From Aromatoleum diolicum (GTDB lineage: Bacteria > Pseudomonadota > Gammaproteobacteria > Burkholderiales > Rhodocyclaceae): a DNA stretch of 64,000 bases. The notes under the pieces were generated by a model. The model had not been told where the DNA came from. It searched no databases and worked only from the letters and a program-made list of their open reading frames with translations. The translations under genes were made by a program, and so were the position numbers. This document shows, in pieces, positions 37,476-47,547 of the stretch. The stretch is taken from contig NZ_WTVQ01000014.1 in NCBI RefSeq assembly GCF_012910955.1, forward strand, positions 47,754-111,753, given 5' to 3'. Every line of letters starts with the position of its first letter. Within the stretch, counting starts at the first letter, position 1.

Positions 37476-39311
37476 ATGAAGTTTCCTGTTCCGCACGACA
37501 TCAAGGGCAAGACGATTCCCGGGACCGAAGGCTGGGAGCGGATGTATCCGTACCAGTACCAGTTCGTCACCGATGATCCGAAGCGCAACCAGTACGAGAA
37601 GGAGACCTTCTGGTTCTACGACGGCTTGCATTACCCGGAGCCGCTTTACCCATTCGACACGATCTGGGACGAGGCCTGGTATCTGGCGCTGTCGCAGTTC
37701 AACAACCGCATCTTCCAGGTGCCGCCGGTGCGTGGCGTCGATCACCGCATCATCAACGGCTACGTCTATATCTCTCCGGTGCCGGTGAAGGATCCGGAAG
37801 AAATCGGCAAGCGCGTGCCGAATTTCATGGAGCGCGCCGGTTACTACTACAAGAACTGGGACGCGCTCGAGGCGAAGTGGAAGCTCAAGATGGAGGCCAC
37901 TATCGCCGAACTCGAGGCGCTCGAGATCCCGCGCCTGCCCGATGTCGAGGACCTGAGCGTCGTCACCGACGGCATCGGCGAGTCGAAGGGCTATCACCTG
38001 CTGAAGAACTACGACGACCTGATCAATCTCGGCATCAAGTGCTGGCAGTACCACTTCGAGTTCCTGAACCTGGGCTACGCGGCCTACGTGTTCTTCATGG
38101 ACTTCACGCAGAAGCTGTTCCCGAACATCCCGATGCAGCGCGTGACACAGATGATCTCGGGCATCGACGTGATCATGTACCGGCCGGACGACGAACTGAA
38201 GGAACTGGCGAAGAAGGCGGTCAAGCTGGAAGTCGATGACATTGTCGCCGGTCATCGCGAATGGGAGGACGTGAAGGCGGCGCTGGCGAACCGCCGCCAT
38301 GGCGACGAGTGGCTCGCGGCGTTCGAGAAGGCACGTTACCCGTGGTTCAACATCTCGTCGGGCACGGGCTGGTTCCACAACGACCGCAGCTGGAACGACA
38401 ACCTCAACATCCCCCTCGACGGCATCCAGACGTATATCGGCAAGATCCGCGAAGGGGTTTCGATCGACCGGCCGATGGAAGCGGTGCGTGCCGAACGCGA
38501 CCGCATTACCGCCGAGTACCGCGACCTGATCGACAACGACGACGACCGCAAGCAGTTCGACGAGTTGCTCGGCTGCGCGAAGACGGTATTCCCGTATGTC
38601 GAGAATCATCTGTTCTACGTCGAGCATTGGTTCCATTCGGTGTTCTGGAACAAGATGCGCGAGGTCGCGGCGATCATGCAGGAACACGGCGTGATCAAGG
38701 AGATCGAGGACGTCTGGTACCTGCGTCGCGACGAGATCAAGCAGGCGCTGTGGGACATCGTCACGGCGTGGGCGACCGGCGTGACGCCGCGTGGCACGGC
38801 GACGTGGCCGGCCGAGATCGAGTGGCGCAAGGGCGTGATGCAGAAGTTCCGCGAGTGGAGCCCGCCGCCCGCGATCGGCATTGCGCCGGAGGTGATCCAG
38901 GAGCCCTTCACGATCGTGCTGTGGGGCGTCACCAACAGTTCCCTGTCGGCGTGGTCCGACGTGCAAGGCGTCGCCGACCCGGACAGCATCACCGAACTGA
39001 AGGGTTTCGCGGCCAGCCCCGGCCTCGTCGAGGGCAAGGCGCGCGTGTGCCGCAGTGCCGAAGACATCCGCGACCTGCAGGAAGGCGAGATTCTCGTCGC
39101 CCCCACCACTTCGCCGTCCTGGGCGCCGGCCTTCGCGAAGATCAAGGCCTGCGTCACCGATGTCGGCGGCGTCATGAGCCATGCCGCGATCGTATGCCGC
39201 GAGTACGGCATGCCGGCAGTCGTCGGCACCGGCCTATCCACCCGCGTGATCAAGACCGGCATGACGCTGCGGGTCGATGGTTCTTCGGGCGTGATCTCGA
39301 TCGTCCAGTGA
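37476..39311 (+). CDS. ppsA: Phenylphosphate synthase subunit A (phosphohistidine subunit)
   Basis: 611 residues (about 70 kDa). The enzyme phosphorylates phenol to phenylphosphate with ATP, forming AMP and phosphate. This subunit resembles the central, swivelling-histidine part of PEP synthase. The C-terminal motif GGVMSHAAIVCREYGMPAVVG places the histidine at residue 569, the same number reported as the phosphorylated residue of the Thauera aromatica 70-kDa protein. The N-terminal 450 residues should bind phenol and have no ATP-grasp motif. It is the first gene behind the sigma-54 promoter; ppsB follows after 12 bases. Confidence 0.95.
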   Translation: MKFPVPHDIKGKTIPGTEGWERMYPYQYQFVTDDPKRNQYEKETFWFYDGLHYPEPLYPFDTIWDEAWYLALSQFNNRIFQVPPVRGVDHRIINGYVYISPVPVKDPEEIGKRVPNFMERAGYYYKNWDALEAKWKLKMEATIAELEALEIPRLPDVEDLSVVTDGIGESKGYHLLKNYDDLINLGIKCWQYHFEFLNLGYAAYVFFMDFTQKLFPNIPMQRVTQMISGIDVIMYRPDDELKELAKKAVKLEVDDIVAGHREWEDVKAALANRRHGDEWLAAFEKARYPWFNISSGTGWFHNDRSWNDNLNIPLDGIQTYIGKIREGVSIDRPMEAVRAERDRITAEYRDLIDNDDDRKQFDELLGCAKTVFPYVENHLFYVEHWFHSVFWNKMREVAAIMQEHGVIKEIEDVWYLRRDEIKQALWDIVTAWATGVTPRGTATWPAEIEWRKGVMQKFREWSPPPAIGIAPEVIQEPFTIVLWGVTNSSLSAWSDVQGVADPDSITELKGFAASPGLVEGKARVCRSAEDIRDLQEGEILVAPTTSPSWAPAFAKIKACVTDVGGVMSHAAIVCREYGMPAVVGTGLSTRVIKTGMTLRVDGSSGVISIVQ

Positions 39312-39323
39312 GGGGGATAAACA

Positions 39324-40451
<1,128 letters not shown>

Positions 40452-40462
40452 GAGAAGGCAAA

Positions 40463-41131
40463 GTGATCGTACGCAACTGGATGCAGACCAATCCCACGGT
40501 GCTCGGCAGCAACACGCTGCTGTCCGAGGCCAAGCAGATCCTTTCCGAAACCAACCTGCATGCGCTGCCGGTTGTCGATGACGGGCGCCTGCGCGGCCTG
40601 ATCACCCGCGCGGGCTGCCTGCGCGCCGCACACGCAGCGCTGCGCAGCCAGAACCCGGACGAACTGAACTACTTCTCGAACCACGTCAAGGTGAAGGACA
40701 TCATGGTCCGCAACCCGGCGACGATCGACGCCAACGACACGATGGAGCACTGCCTCCAGGTCGGACAGCAGCACGGCGTCGGACAGTTGCCGGTGATGGA
40801 TCGCGGCAACGTCGTCGGCATGATCTCGGCGATCGAGATGTTTTCGCTGGCGGCGCACTTTCTCGGTGCCTGGGAGAAACGCAGCGGCGTGACGCTGGCG
40901 CCGATGCGTATCCGGCCGGGCACCATCGGCCGCATCACCGACATCGTCGAGGGCAGCGGCGCCGAGGTGCACGCGATCTATCCGATCAACACGGGCCCCA
41001 AGGGCGCTGCACCCGGTGACCAGGAACGGAAGGTGATCATCCGCTTCCACATCGCGGACACCGCGGACGTGATCCGCGCGCTCGCGGACGCCGGCTACGA
41101 AGTCATCGAATCCGTGCAGGCGACGCACTAG
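40463..41131 (+). CDS. ppsC: Phenylphosphate synthase subunit C (CBS-domain activator)
   Basis: 222 residues (about 24 kDa) from a GTG start. Two CBS domains (about 1-60, MIVRNWMQTNPTVLGSNTLL, and about 75-135, VKDIMVRNPATIDANDTM) are followed by an ACT-like C-terminal domain (about 150-220) with IIRFHIADTADVIRALADAGYEV. In T. aromatica the third protein stimulates phenol phosphorylation by PpsAB. The adenine-nucleotide-binding CBS pair suggests sensing of the ATP/AMP state. Confidence 0.92.
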   Translation: MIVRNWMQTNPTVLGSNTLLSEAKQILSETNLHALPVVDDGRLRGLITRAGCLRAAHAALRSQNPDELNYFSNHVKVKDIMVRNPATIDANDTMEHCLQVGQQHGVGQLPVMDRGNVVGMISAIEMFSLAAHFLGAWEKRSGVTLAPMRIRPGTIGRITDIVEGSGAEVHAIYPINTGPKGAAPGDQERKVIIRFHIADTADVIRALADAGYEVIESVQATH

Positions 41132-41155
41132 TCCGCCTTCGACCTTCCGCCCCAG

Positions 41156-41196
41156 ACCACTTTCCGTTTCCCCTTTTCTCTTTCCCCTTTCCACCC
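41156..41196 (+). other. Polypyrimidine tract between ppsC and ppcB
   Basis: The 78-base gap between the synthase and carboxylase genes contains a run of about 36 bases with one purine (41161-41196), just before the CCAGGAGC ribosome-binding site. It is conspicuous in strand asymmetry. It might affect transcript processing or relative expression of the two enzyme blocks, or be neutral. Confidence 0.5.
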
Positions 41197-41209
41197 AGGA
41201 GCATTCCGA

Positions 41210-42628
41210 ATGGACCTGAGATATTTCATCAATCAGTGCGCCGAAGCGCATGAATTGAAGCGCGTTACCACCGAAGTCGACTGGAATCTGGAGATCTCGC
41301 ACGTTTCCAAGCTGACCGAGGAGAAGAAGGGCCCGGCGCTGCTGTTCGAGAGCGTCAAGGGCTACGACACGCCGGTGTTCACCGGGGCGTTCGCGACGAC
41401 CAAGCGCCTGGCGATCATGCTCGGCCTGCCGCACGACCTGACGCTGTGCCAGTCCGCGCAGCAGTGGATGAAGAAGACCATCACCTCCGAAGGCCTGATC
41501 AAGGCGAAGGAAGTGAAGGACGGTCCGGTGCTGGAAAACGTGCTGAGCGGCAACAAGGTCGATCTCAACATGTTCCCGGTGCCGAAGTTCTTCCCGCTCG
41601 ACGGCGGACGCTACATCGGCACGATGGTGTCGGTGGTGCTGCGCGATCCCGAGACCGGCGAGGTGAACCTCGGCACGTATCGCATGCAGATGCTCGACGA
41701 CAAGCGCTGCGGCGTGCAGATCCTGCCGGGCAAGCGCGGCGAGCGGATCATGAAGAAGTACGCGAAGATGGGCAAGAAGATGCCCGCGGCGGCGATCATC
41801 GGCTGCGACCCGCTGATTTTCATGGCCGGCACGCTGATGCACAAGGGCGCCAGCGACTTCGACATCACCGGCACAGTGCGCGGCCAGCAGGCGGAATTTC
41901 TGATGGCGCCGCTGACCGGTTTGCCGGTGCCGGCGGGCGCGGAGATCGTGCTCGAAGGCGAGATCGATCCGAACAACTTCCTGCCGGAAGGCCCGTTCGC
42001 CGAATACACCGGCTATTACACCGACGAGTTGCACAAGCCGATCCCCAAGCCGGTGTTGGAAGTGCAGCAGATCCTGCACCGCAACAACCCGATCCTGTGG
42101 GCGACTGGCCAGGGACGCCCGGTGACCGACGTGCATATGCTGCTCGCCTTCACGCGCACCGCTACCTTGTGGACGGAGCTGGAGCAGATGCGCGTGCCCG
42201 GCATCAGCTCGGTGTGCGTGTTGCCGGAATCGGCGGGGCGTTTCTGGGCGGTGGTGTCGGTGAAGCAGTCCTATCCGGGCCACTCGCGCCAGGTCGCCGA
42301 CGCGGTGATCGGCAGCAACACCGGCAGCTACGGCATCAAGGGCGTCATCACGGTGGATGAGGACATCCAGGCCGACGACCTGCAGCGCGTGTTCTGGGCG
42401 CTGTCGTGCCGCTACGACCCGATGCGCGGCACCGAACTGATCAAGCGCGGCCGCTCGACGCCGCTCGATCCGGCCCTCGATCCCGACAGCGACAAGCTCA
42501 CGACCTCGCGCATCCTGATGGATGCCTGCATTCCGTATGAATGGAAGCAGAAGCCGGTCGAGGCGCGCATGGATGACGAGATGCTGGCGAAGATCCGCGC
42601 CCGCTGGCACGAGTATGGCATCGGCTGA
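41210..42628 (+). CDS. ppcB: Phenylphosphate carboxylase beta subunit, UbiD-like (53 kDa)
   Basis: 472 residues of the UbiD family. The metal/cofactor motif VNLGTYRMQ keeps the Asn and Arg (equivalents of Fdc1 Asn168 and Arg173), and EGPFAEYTGYY keeps the two glutamates of the E-R-E triad. UbiD enzymes use prenylated FMN. With the alpha subunit it exchanges CO2 with 4-hydroxybenzoate and, with the 18-kDa subunit, carboxylates phenylphosphate. Assignment as beta rests on order and size (53 versus 54 kDa) compared with T. aromatica; the alpha/beta names could be swapped. Confidence 0.9.
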   Translation: MDLRYFINQCAEAHELKRVTTEVDWNLEISHVSKLTEEKKGPALLFESVKGYDTPVFTGAFATTKRLAIMLGLPHDLTLCQSAQQWMKKTITSEGLIKAKEVKDGPVLENVLSGNKVDLNMFPVPKFFPLDGGRYIGTMVSVVLRDPETGEVNLGTYRMQMLDDKRCGVQILPGKRGERIMKKYAKMGKKMPAAAIIGCDPLIFMAGTLMHKGASDFDITGTVRGQQAEFLMAPLTGLPVPAGAEIVLEGEIDPNNFLPEGPFAEYTGYYTDELHKPIPKPVLEVQQILHRNNPILWATGQGRPVTDVHMLLAFTRTATLWTELEQMRVPGISSVCVLPESAGRFWAVVSVKQSYPGHSRQVADAVIGSNTGSYGIKGVITVDEDIQADDLQRVFWALSCRYDPMRGTELIKRGRSTPLDPALDPDSDKLTTSRILMDACIPYEWKQKPVEARMDDEMLAKIRARWHEYGIG

Positions 42629-42677
42629 AACCGCCCGCTAACAACGCAAACACACCACTCACAAGGGATCTGGAGAC

Positions 42678-43187
42678 ATGGAACAGGCCAAGAACATCAA
42701 GCTGGTGATCCTGGACGTCGACGGCGTGATGACCGACGGCCGCATCGTCATCAATGACGACGGCGTCGAGTCGCGCAACTTCGACATCAAGGATGGCATG
42801 GGCGTGATCGTGCTGCAGCTGTGCGGCATCGACGTCGCGATCATCACGTCGAAGAAGTCCGGCGCAGTGCGCCATCGTGCCGAGGAGCTGAAGATCAAGC
42901 GCTTTTACGAGGGCATCAAGAAGAAGACCGAGCCCTACGCGCAGATGCTGGAGGAGCTGAATATCTCCGACGCCGAGGTGTGCTACGTCGGCGACGACTT
43001 GGTCGATCTGTCGATGATGAAGCGCGTCGGCCTGCCGGTGGCGGTCGGCGATGCGGTGGCCGACGTCAAGGAAGCCGCTGCCTACGTGACGACCGCGCGC
43101 GGTGGCCACGGCGCGGTGCGCGAGGTCGCCGAAATGATCCTGAAAGCACAGGGCAAGTGGGACGCCGTGCTCTCGAAGATCCACTGA
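42678..43187 (+). CDS. ppcC: Phenylphosphate carboxylase gamma subunit, HAD/KdsC-like (18 kDa)
   Basis: 169 residues. It is a HAD phosphatase of the KdsC type without cap domain. Motif I DVDGVMTDG carries both aspartates, motif II is ITSKKSGAVRHRAEEL with Ser/Lys, and motif IV is VGDDLVDLSMM. In T. aromatica the 18-kDa subunit is needed for phenylphosphate carboxylation but not for the CO2 exchange reaction. The likely role is to cleave phenylphosphate and hand a reactive phenolate to the UbiD-like subunits. All catalytic residues are intact. Confidence 0.92.
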   Translation: MEQAKNIKLVILDVDGVMTDGRIVINDDGVESRNFDIKDGMGVIVLQLCGIDVAIITSKKSGAVRHRAEELKIKRFYEGIKKKTEPYAQMLEELNISDAEVCYVGDDLVDLSMMKRVGLPVAVGDAVADVKEAAAYVTTARGGHGAVREVAEMILKAQGKWDAVLSKIH

Positions 43188-43223
43188 TTTCGAACTAATT
43201 CCGTCACAAGCAAGGAGATCGAC

Positions 43224-44681
43224 GTGGGAAAGATTTCAGCACCGAAAAGCAACCGCGAATTCATCGAGGCCTGCGTGAAGTCCGGCGACGCCGTGCGCAT
43301 CCAGCAGGAAGTGGACTGGGACAACGAGGCCGGCGCGATCGTGCGCCGTGTCTGCGAACTCGGCGAAGCCGCCCCGTTCATGGAGAACATCAAGGACTAC
43401 CCCGGCTTCAGCTACTTTGGCGCGCCGCTGTCGACGTACCGCCGCATGGCGATCGCGCTCGGCATGGACCCGTCCTCGACGCTGCCGCAGATCGGCGCGG
43501 AATACCTCAAGCGCACCAACAGCGAGCCGATCGCCCCGGTCATCATCGACAAGCGCGACGCGCCGTGCAAGGAGAACATCCTGCTCGGCGACGACGTCGA
43601 CCTGTGCAAGCTGCCGGTGCCGCTGGTGCATGACGGCGACGGCGGCCGATATGTCGGCACCTGGCACGGGGTCATCACCAAGCATCCGGTGCGCGGCGAC
43701 GTGAACTGGGGCATGTACCGGCAGATGATGTGGGACGGCCGCACGATGTCGGGCGCGGTGTTTCCGTTCTCCGACCTTGGCAAGACGCTGACCGATTACT
43801 ACCTGCCGCGCGGCGAAGGCTGCCCGTTCGCGACCGCGATCGGCCTGTCGCCGCTGGCCGCGATGGCCGCGTGCGCGCCCTCCCCGATTCCCGAGCCGGA
43901 ACTCACCGGCATGCTGTCGGGCGAGCCGGTACGGCTGGTCAAATGCGAGACCAATGACCTCGAAGTGCCGGCCGACGCCGAGATCATCATCGAGGGGATG
44001 ATCCTGCCCGACTACAAGGTCGAGGAAGGTCCGTTCGGCGAATACACCGGTTACCGCACCAGCCCGCGCGACTTCCGCGTCACCTTCCGCGTCGATGCGA
44101 TCACCTATCGCAACAACGCGACGATGACGATCTCGAATATGGGCGTGCCGCAGGACGAGGGGCAGCTGCTGCGTTCGTTCTCGCTCGGCCTGGAACTCGA
44201 GAAGCTGCTGAAGAGCCAGGGCATTCCGGTGACCGGCGTGTACATGCACCCGCGTTCGACGCACCACATGATGATCGTCGGCGTGAAGCCGACCTACGCG
44301 GGCATCGCGATGCAGATCGCGCAGCTTGCCTTCGGCAGCAAGCTCGGACCGTGGTTCCACATGGTGATGGTGGTCGATGACCAGACCGACATCTTCAACT
44401 GGGACGAGGTCTATCACGCGTTCTGCACGCGCTGCAATCCGGAGCGCGGCATCCACGTGTTCAAGAACACTACCGGCACCGCGCTGTATCCGCACGCGAC
44501 GCCGCACGACCGCAAGTATTCGATCGGCTCGCAAGTGCTGTTCGACTGCCTGTGGCCGGTCGACTGGGACAAGACCAACGACGTGCCGACGGTCGTCAGC
44601 TTCAAGAACGTCTACACGAAGGACATCCAGGAAAAGGTCCTGAACAACTGGGCCGACTACGGCTTTCGCGGCAGGAAATAA
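43224..44681 (+). CDS. ppcA: Phenylphosphate carboxylase alpha subunit, UbiD-like (54 kDa)
   Basis: 485 residues from a GTG start with AAGGAG eight bases upstream. UbiD family: VNWGMYRQMMWDG keeps the Asn and Arg, and EGPFGEYTGYR keeps both glutamates. It is clearly paralogous to ppcB but diverged, and shares about the same length. Together with PpcB and PpcD it should form the prenyl-FMN carboxylase core producing 4-hydroxybenzoate. The small ppcD gene follows after nine bases. Confidence 0.92.
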   Translation: MGKISAPKSNREFIEACVKSGDAVRIQQEVDWDNEAGAIVRRVCELGEAAPFMENIKDYPGFSYFGAPLSTYRRMAIALGMDPSSTLPQIGAEYLKRTNSEPIAPVIIDKRDAPCKENILLGDDVDLCKLPVPLVHDGDGGRYVGTWHGVITKHPVRGDVNWGMYRQMMWDGRTMSGAVFPFSDLGKTLTDYYLPRGEGCPFATAIGLSPLAAMAACAPSPIPEPELTGMLSGEPVRLVKCETNDLEVPADAEIIIEGMILPDYKVEEGPFGEYTGYRTSPRDFRVTFRVDAITYRNNATMTISNMGVPQDEGQLLRSFSLGLELEKLLKSQGIPVTGVYMHPRSTHHMMIVGVKPTYAGIAMQIAQLAFGSKLGPWFHMVMVVDDQTDIFNWDEVYHAFCTRCNPERGIHVFKNTTGTALYPHATPHDRKYSIGSQVLFDCLWPVDWDKTNDVPTVVSFKNVYTKDIQEKVLNNWADYGFRGRK

Positions 44682-44690
44682 GGAGCGGTC

Positions 44691-44948
44691 ATGGCTAATC
44701 AATGGGAAGTGTTCGTAATGGATCTCGGGGAGCTGGCCGAGGGCAAGGAGCTGGAACTGACGATCCGCACCCTCAACCCGGGCATCCACAAATATACCTA
44801 TCAGCGCGTGAAGGCGGAGGTGTCGGGCACGCTCGACAAGTTCGCCGACCGGCTGCAGGTGCGCATGGGCCGCGGCCAGCTCAGTGACCGGAAGTTCTCG
44901 ATCCGCGTCATCGAGCAGGTGCAGCGCATGCCGGCACGGTATCTGTAA
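44691..44948 (+). CDS. ppcD: Phenylphosphate carboxylase delta subunit (10 kDa)
   Basis: 85 residues, no recognisable large family and no cysteine. It begins MANQWEVFVMDLGEL and ends RVIEQVQRMPARYL. Size (about 10 kDa) and position directly after the 54-kDa subunit fit the fourth subunit of T. aromatica phenylphosphate carboxylase, which is part of the CO2-exchange core. AAGGAGCGGTC before the ATG supports the start. Confidence 0.9.
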   Translation: MANQWEVFVMDLGELAEGKELELTIRTLNPGIHKYTYQRVKAEVSGTLDKFADRLQVRMGRGQLSDRKFSIRVIEQVQRMPARYL

Positions 44949-45024
44949 GCAAGCGACCGAAACCGGGCAGCGCCTGGATGGCCTGCCCGGCCGGCACAAG
45001 AACAAGGACAGGACTCGAAAGACG

Positions 45025-46374
45025 ATGGCGTATCCAGACTTGCGCGCGTTTCTCTCCGACCTCGGCGACGACTTGCTGCACGTGCGGCAGGAATTCGATC
45101 CGAAGTTCGAGATCGCGGCCGTGCTGCGCAGCCTGCCGGCGGATGCCCCGGCGGTGCTGTTCGAGAACCTTGCCGGCTACCCCGGCGCGCGCGTCGCCGG
45201 CAACCTGATCGCAAACCGCCGCCGCATGGCGCTGGCGCTCGGCACGACCGAGGAACGTCTCGCGCAGACCTGGCTGGAGAACAAGGGACGCGCGCTTGCG
45301 CCGGTCATCGCGAAGGGCAGCGCGCCGGTGCAGGAAGTCGTGCATAGGTCGCCGGACGCATTGCTGTCCTTGCTGCCCATCCTCACGCACCACGAAAAGG
45401 ACGCCGGCCCCTTCATCACCACCGGCGTCGTGCTGTGCACCGACCCGGCGACCGGGCGCCGCGGCATGGGCATCCACCGCATGATGGTGAAGGGCGGCAA
45501 GCGGCTCGGCATCCTGCTGGCGAACCCGCCGCTGTCGCAATTCCACGCCAACGCCGAAGCCGCCGGCCGGCCACTGGAGGTCGCGATTGCGCTGGGCCTC
45601 GAACCGGCGACGCTGCTCGCATCGGTGGTGCGCAGCGGCCCGCTCGGGCCGGACAAGATGGCAATCGCCGGCGCGCTGCGCGGCGAGCCGGTCGAACTGG
45701 TGCGCGCACTGACGGTGGACGTCGAAGTACCGGCGCGCGCCGAGATCATCATCGAAGGCCGCGTGCTGCCGGGTGTGCGCGAGACGGAAGGACCATTCGG
45801 CGAGAACACCGGCTATTACTTCTCGAACGTCAGCCCCGTCATCGAAGTGACGGCAGTCACCCACCGCGACAACTTCATCTATCCCGGCCTGTGCCCGTGG
45901 TCCGCCGACGTAGACACGCTACTGTCGCTCGCCGCTGGCACCGAGTTGCTCGGACAATTGCAGGCTCTGGTCGCCGGTGTCGTCGATCTGGAGCTCACCG
46001 GCGGCACCGCCGGCTTCTCCGCCACGGTCGCCGTGAAAGGCTGCGCGCGCCATGAAGTGCGCCGGCTGATCATGCTCGCATTGAATCTGGACCGCCGCCT
46101 GAAGACGGTCACCGTCGTAGACGACGACGTGAATATCCGCGACCCGCGCGAGATCGCGTGGGCGATGGCGACGCGCTACCTGCCCGAACGCGACACCGTG
46201 ATCATCAGCGGTGCCGAAGGCTATGTCATCGACCCCTCCTCCGCCGGCAGCAGTGCCGGCTCCAAGGCCGGCTTCGTCGCCACGCGCGGCAGCGGCCCCG
46301 AATTCGACAAGGTCACCCTGCCCGCGGCAGCCGCGGCCAAGGCGCAAGAGTTCGTCGCAACAATGCTTCGTTAA
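45025..46374 (+). CDS. Third UbiD-family (de)carboxylase-like protein of the phenol cluster
   Basis: 449 residues, shorter than the two carboxylase subunits and more like generic UbiD proteins. It corresponds in position to the UbiD-like gene (orf8) after the carboxylase genes in T. aromatica, whose function I do not know. TEGPFGENTGYY keeps the two glutamates and Arg152 is present, but the Asn that ligates the metal in UbiD enzymes (Fdc1 Asn168) is Gly147 here (GMGIHRMMV instead of NxGxYR). It could be a separate decarboxylase with altered metal binding, an assembly factor, or a prenyl-FMN carrier. Confidence 0.88.
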   Translation: MAYPDLRAFLSDLGDDLLHVRQEFDPKFEIAAVLRSLPADAPAVLFENLAGYPGARVAGNLIANRRRMALALGTTEERLAQTWLENKGRALAPVIAKGSAPVQEVVHRSPDALLSLLPILTHHEKDAGPFITTGVVLCTDPATGRRGMGIHRMMVKGGKRLGILLANPPLSQFHANAEAAGRPLEVAIALGLEPATLLASVVRSGPLGPDKMAIAGALRGEPVELVRALTVDVEVPARAEIIIEGRVLPGVRETEGPFGENTGYYFSNVSPVIEVTAVTHRDNFIYPGLCPWSADVDTLLSLAAGTELLGQLQALVAGVVDLELTGGTAGFSATVAVKGCARHEVRRLIMLALNLDRRLKTVTVVDDDVNIRDPREIAWAMATRYLPERDTVIISGAEGYVIDPSSAGSSAGSKAGFVATRGSGPEFDKVTLPAAAAAKAQEFVATMLR

Positions 46375-46388
46375 CGGAGAAACGCAAA

Positions 46389-46973
46389 ATGAGAATTGTC
46401 GTCGGCATTTCCGGTGCAAGCGGTGCGATCTACGGCATCCGCATCCTCGAAGCCCTCAAGCGCATCGGCGTCGAGACCGATCTCGTGATGTCGGACTCGG
46501 CCAAGCGCACGATCGTCTATGAGACCGACTACTCGATCAACGACGTCAAGCGCCTCGCCGCCTGCGTGCATGACAACAACGACGTCGGCGCGTCGATCGC
46601 GAGCGGCTCCTTCAAGCACGCCGGCATGATCATCGCCCCCTGCTCGATCAAGACGCTGTCGGCAGTTGCCAATTCCTTCAACACCAACCTGTTGATCCGT
46701 GCCGCGGACGTGACCCTCAAGGAACGTCGCAAGCTGGTGCTGATGCTGCGCGAAACACCGCTGCATCTCGGCCATCTGCGGCTGATGACGCAGGTCACCG
46801 AGACCGGCGCAGTGCTCGTGCCGCCGCTGCCCGCCTTCTATCACCGTCCGAAGACCATCGACGACATCATCAACCAGTCGGTGACGAAGGTGCTCGACCA
46901 GTTCGACATCGAAGCGGATCTCTTCAACCGCTGGACGGGTAACGAAGAGCGCGAACTGGCGAAGTCCCGCTGA
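46389..46973 (+). CDS. ubiX: UbiX-type flavin prenyltransferase
   Basis: 194 residues. The FMN-binding start MRIVVGISGASGAIYGIRILEAL is typical (shown by residues IVVGISGASGAIYG). The Ser/Cys region IIAPCSIKTLSAVANSFNTNL matches the conserved site, and LVLMLRETPLHLGHL carries the dimethylallyl-phosphate-binding Arg/Glu. UbiX prenylates FMN with dimethylallyl monophosphate to make the cofactor of UbiD enzymes. Here it would serve PpcA/PpcB and the third UbiD protein. The next gene encodes a riboflavin kinase homologue. Confidence 0.95.
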   Translation: MRIVVGISGASGAIYGIRILEALKRIGVETDLVMSDSAKRTIVYETDYSINDVKRLAACVHDNNDVGASIASGSFKHAGMIIAPCSIKTLSAVANSFNTNLLIRAADVTLKERRKLVLMLRETPLHLGHLRLMTQVTETGAVLVPPLPAFYHRPKTIDDIINQSVTKVLDQFDIEADLFNRWTGNEERELAKSR

Positions 46974-47049
46974 CGCCATGATGATCGCCTCAATCACGCG
47001 GGGCAGCCGCCGCGTCCGGACTTCCGCTCCTCAACGCAGGACCACGACG

Positions 47050-47547
47050 ATGGCCGCGACCGCCCCCTGCGTCGAGCTGACAGGCATCACCTGCAGCGGT
47101 CTCGGTGAAGGCTCGCGCTTCACGGCGATCGACTGGGTGCAGGACGAATTCCGCCTGAAGCTCGGATTCGTCCCCTGCCCGGGCACCTTCAACCTGCGCA
47201 TGCACGGCCCCGAGTGGGCGCGGATGCGTCGGATCCTCGTCGCCGCGAGCGGCATCGACATCGAACCGGCTGCCGGGTTCTGCGCGGCGAAGTGTTTCCC
47301 GGTGCGGATTGCCGGGCGATTGTCCGGTGCGCTCGTGCTGCCGGACATGCACGACTACCCGCAGGACAAGGTCGAGATCATTGCGCCGATGCCGCTACGC
47401 GAGGTGCTCGGCGTCGTGAACGGCGATCGCGTGGCGCTGCGGATCGACGTCGGCGGCAGCATGCCGAGGCCGTCCGGCGAGCGGCTCGCCCGGCCAGCAA
47501 TCCCGCCGCTTGAAGGGACGTGGCTCACTTCTGGAGAACGATCATGA
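47050..47547 (+). CDS. Archaeal-type CTP-dependent riboflavin kinase homologue (DUF120 fold)
   Basis: 165 residues from the ATG at 47050. It resembles the archaeal riboflavin kinase of Methanocaldococcus jannaschii (MJ0056). The glycine-rich ITCSGLGEG (13-21) matches VVSGLGEG; GFVPCPGTFNLRM (39-51) matches GFEPYEGTLNLKL, with Thr46 and Asn48 at the Mg-binding positions; and EIIAPMPLREVLGVVNGDRV (109-128) matches EIIAPMKLRE and the following turn. The archaeal enzyme makes FMN from riboflavin using CTP. It lies between ubiX and a Nudix gene, so a role in local FMN supply for prenyl-FMN is attractive. A start at 46978, four bases after ubiX, would add 24 unmatched residues. Confidence 0.8.
   Translation: MAATAPCVELTGITCSGLGEGSRFTAIDWVQDEFRLKLGFVPCPGTFNLRMHGPEWARMRRILVAASGIDIEPAAGFCAAKCFPVRIAGRLSGALVLPDMHDYPQDKVEIIAPMPLREVLGVVNGDRVALRIDVGGSMPRPSGERLARPAIPPLEGTWLTSGERS

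Noticed and set aside
43236..45005. A 589-codon minus-strand frame opposite ppcA and ppcD
   Set aside because: The composition is dominated by His/Arg/Asp/Val as expected for the antisense of GC-rich coding sequence, and ppcA/ppcD are confidently assigned.
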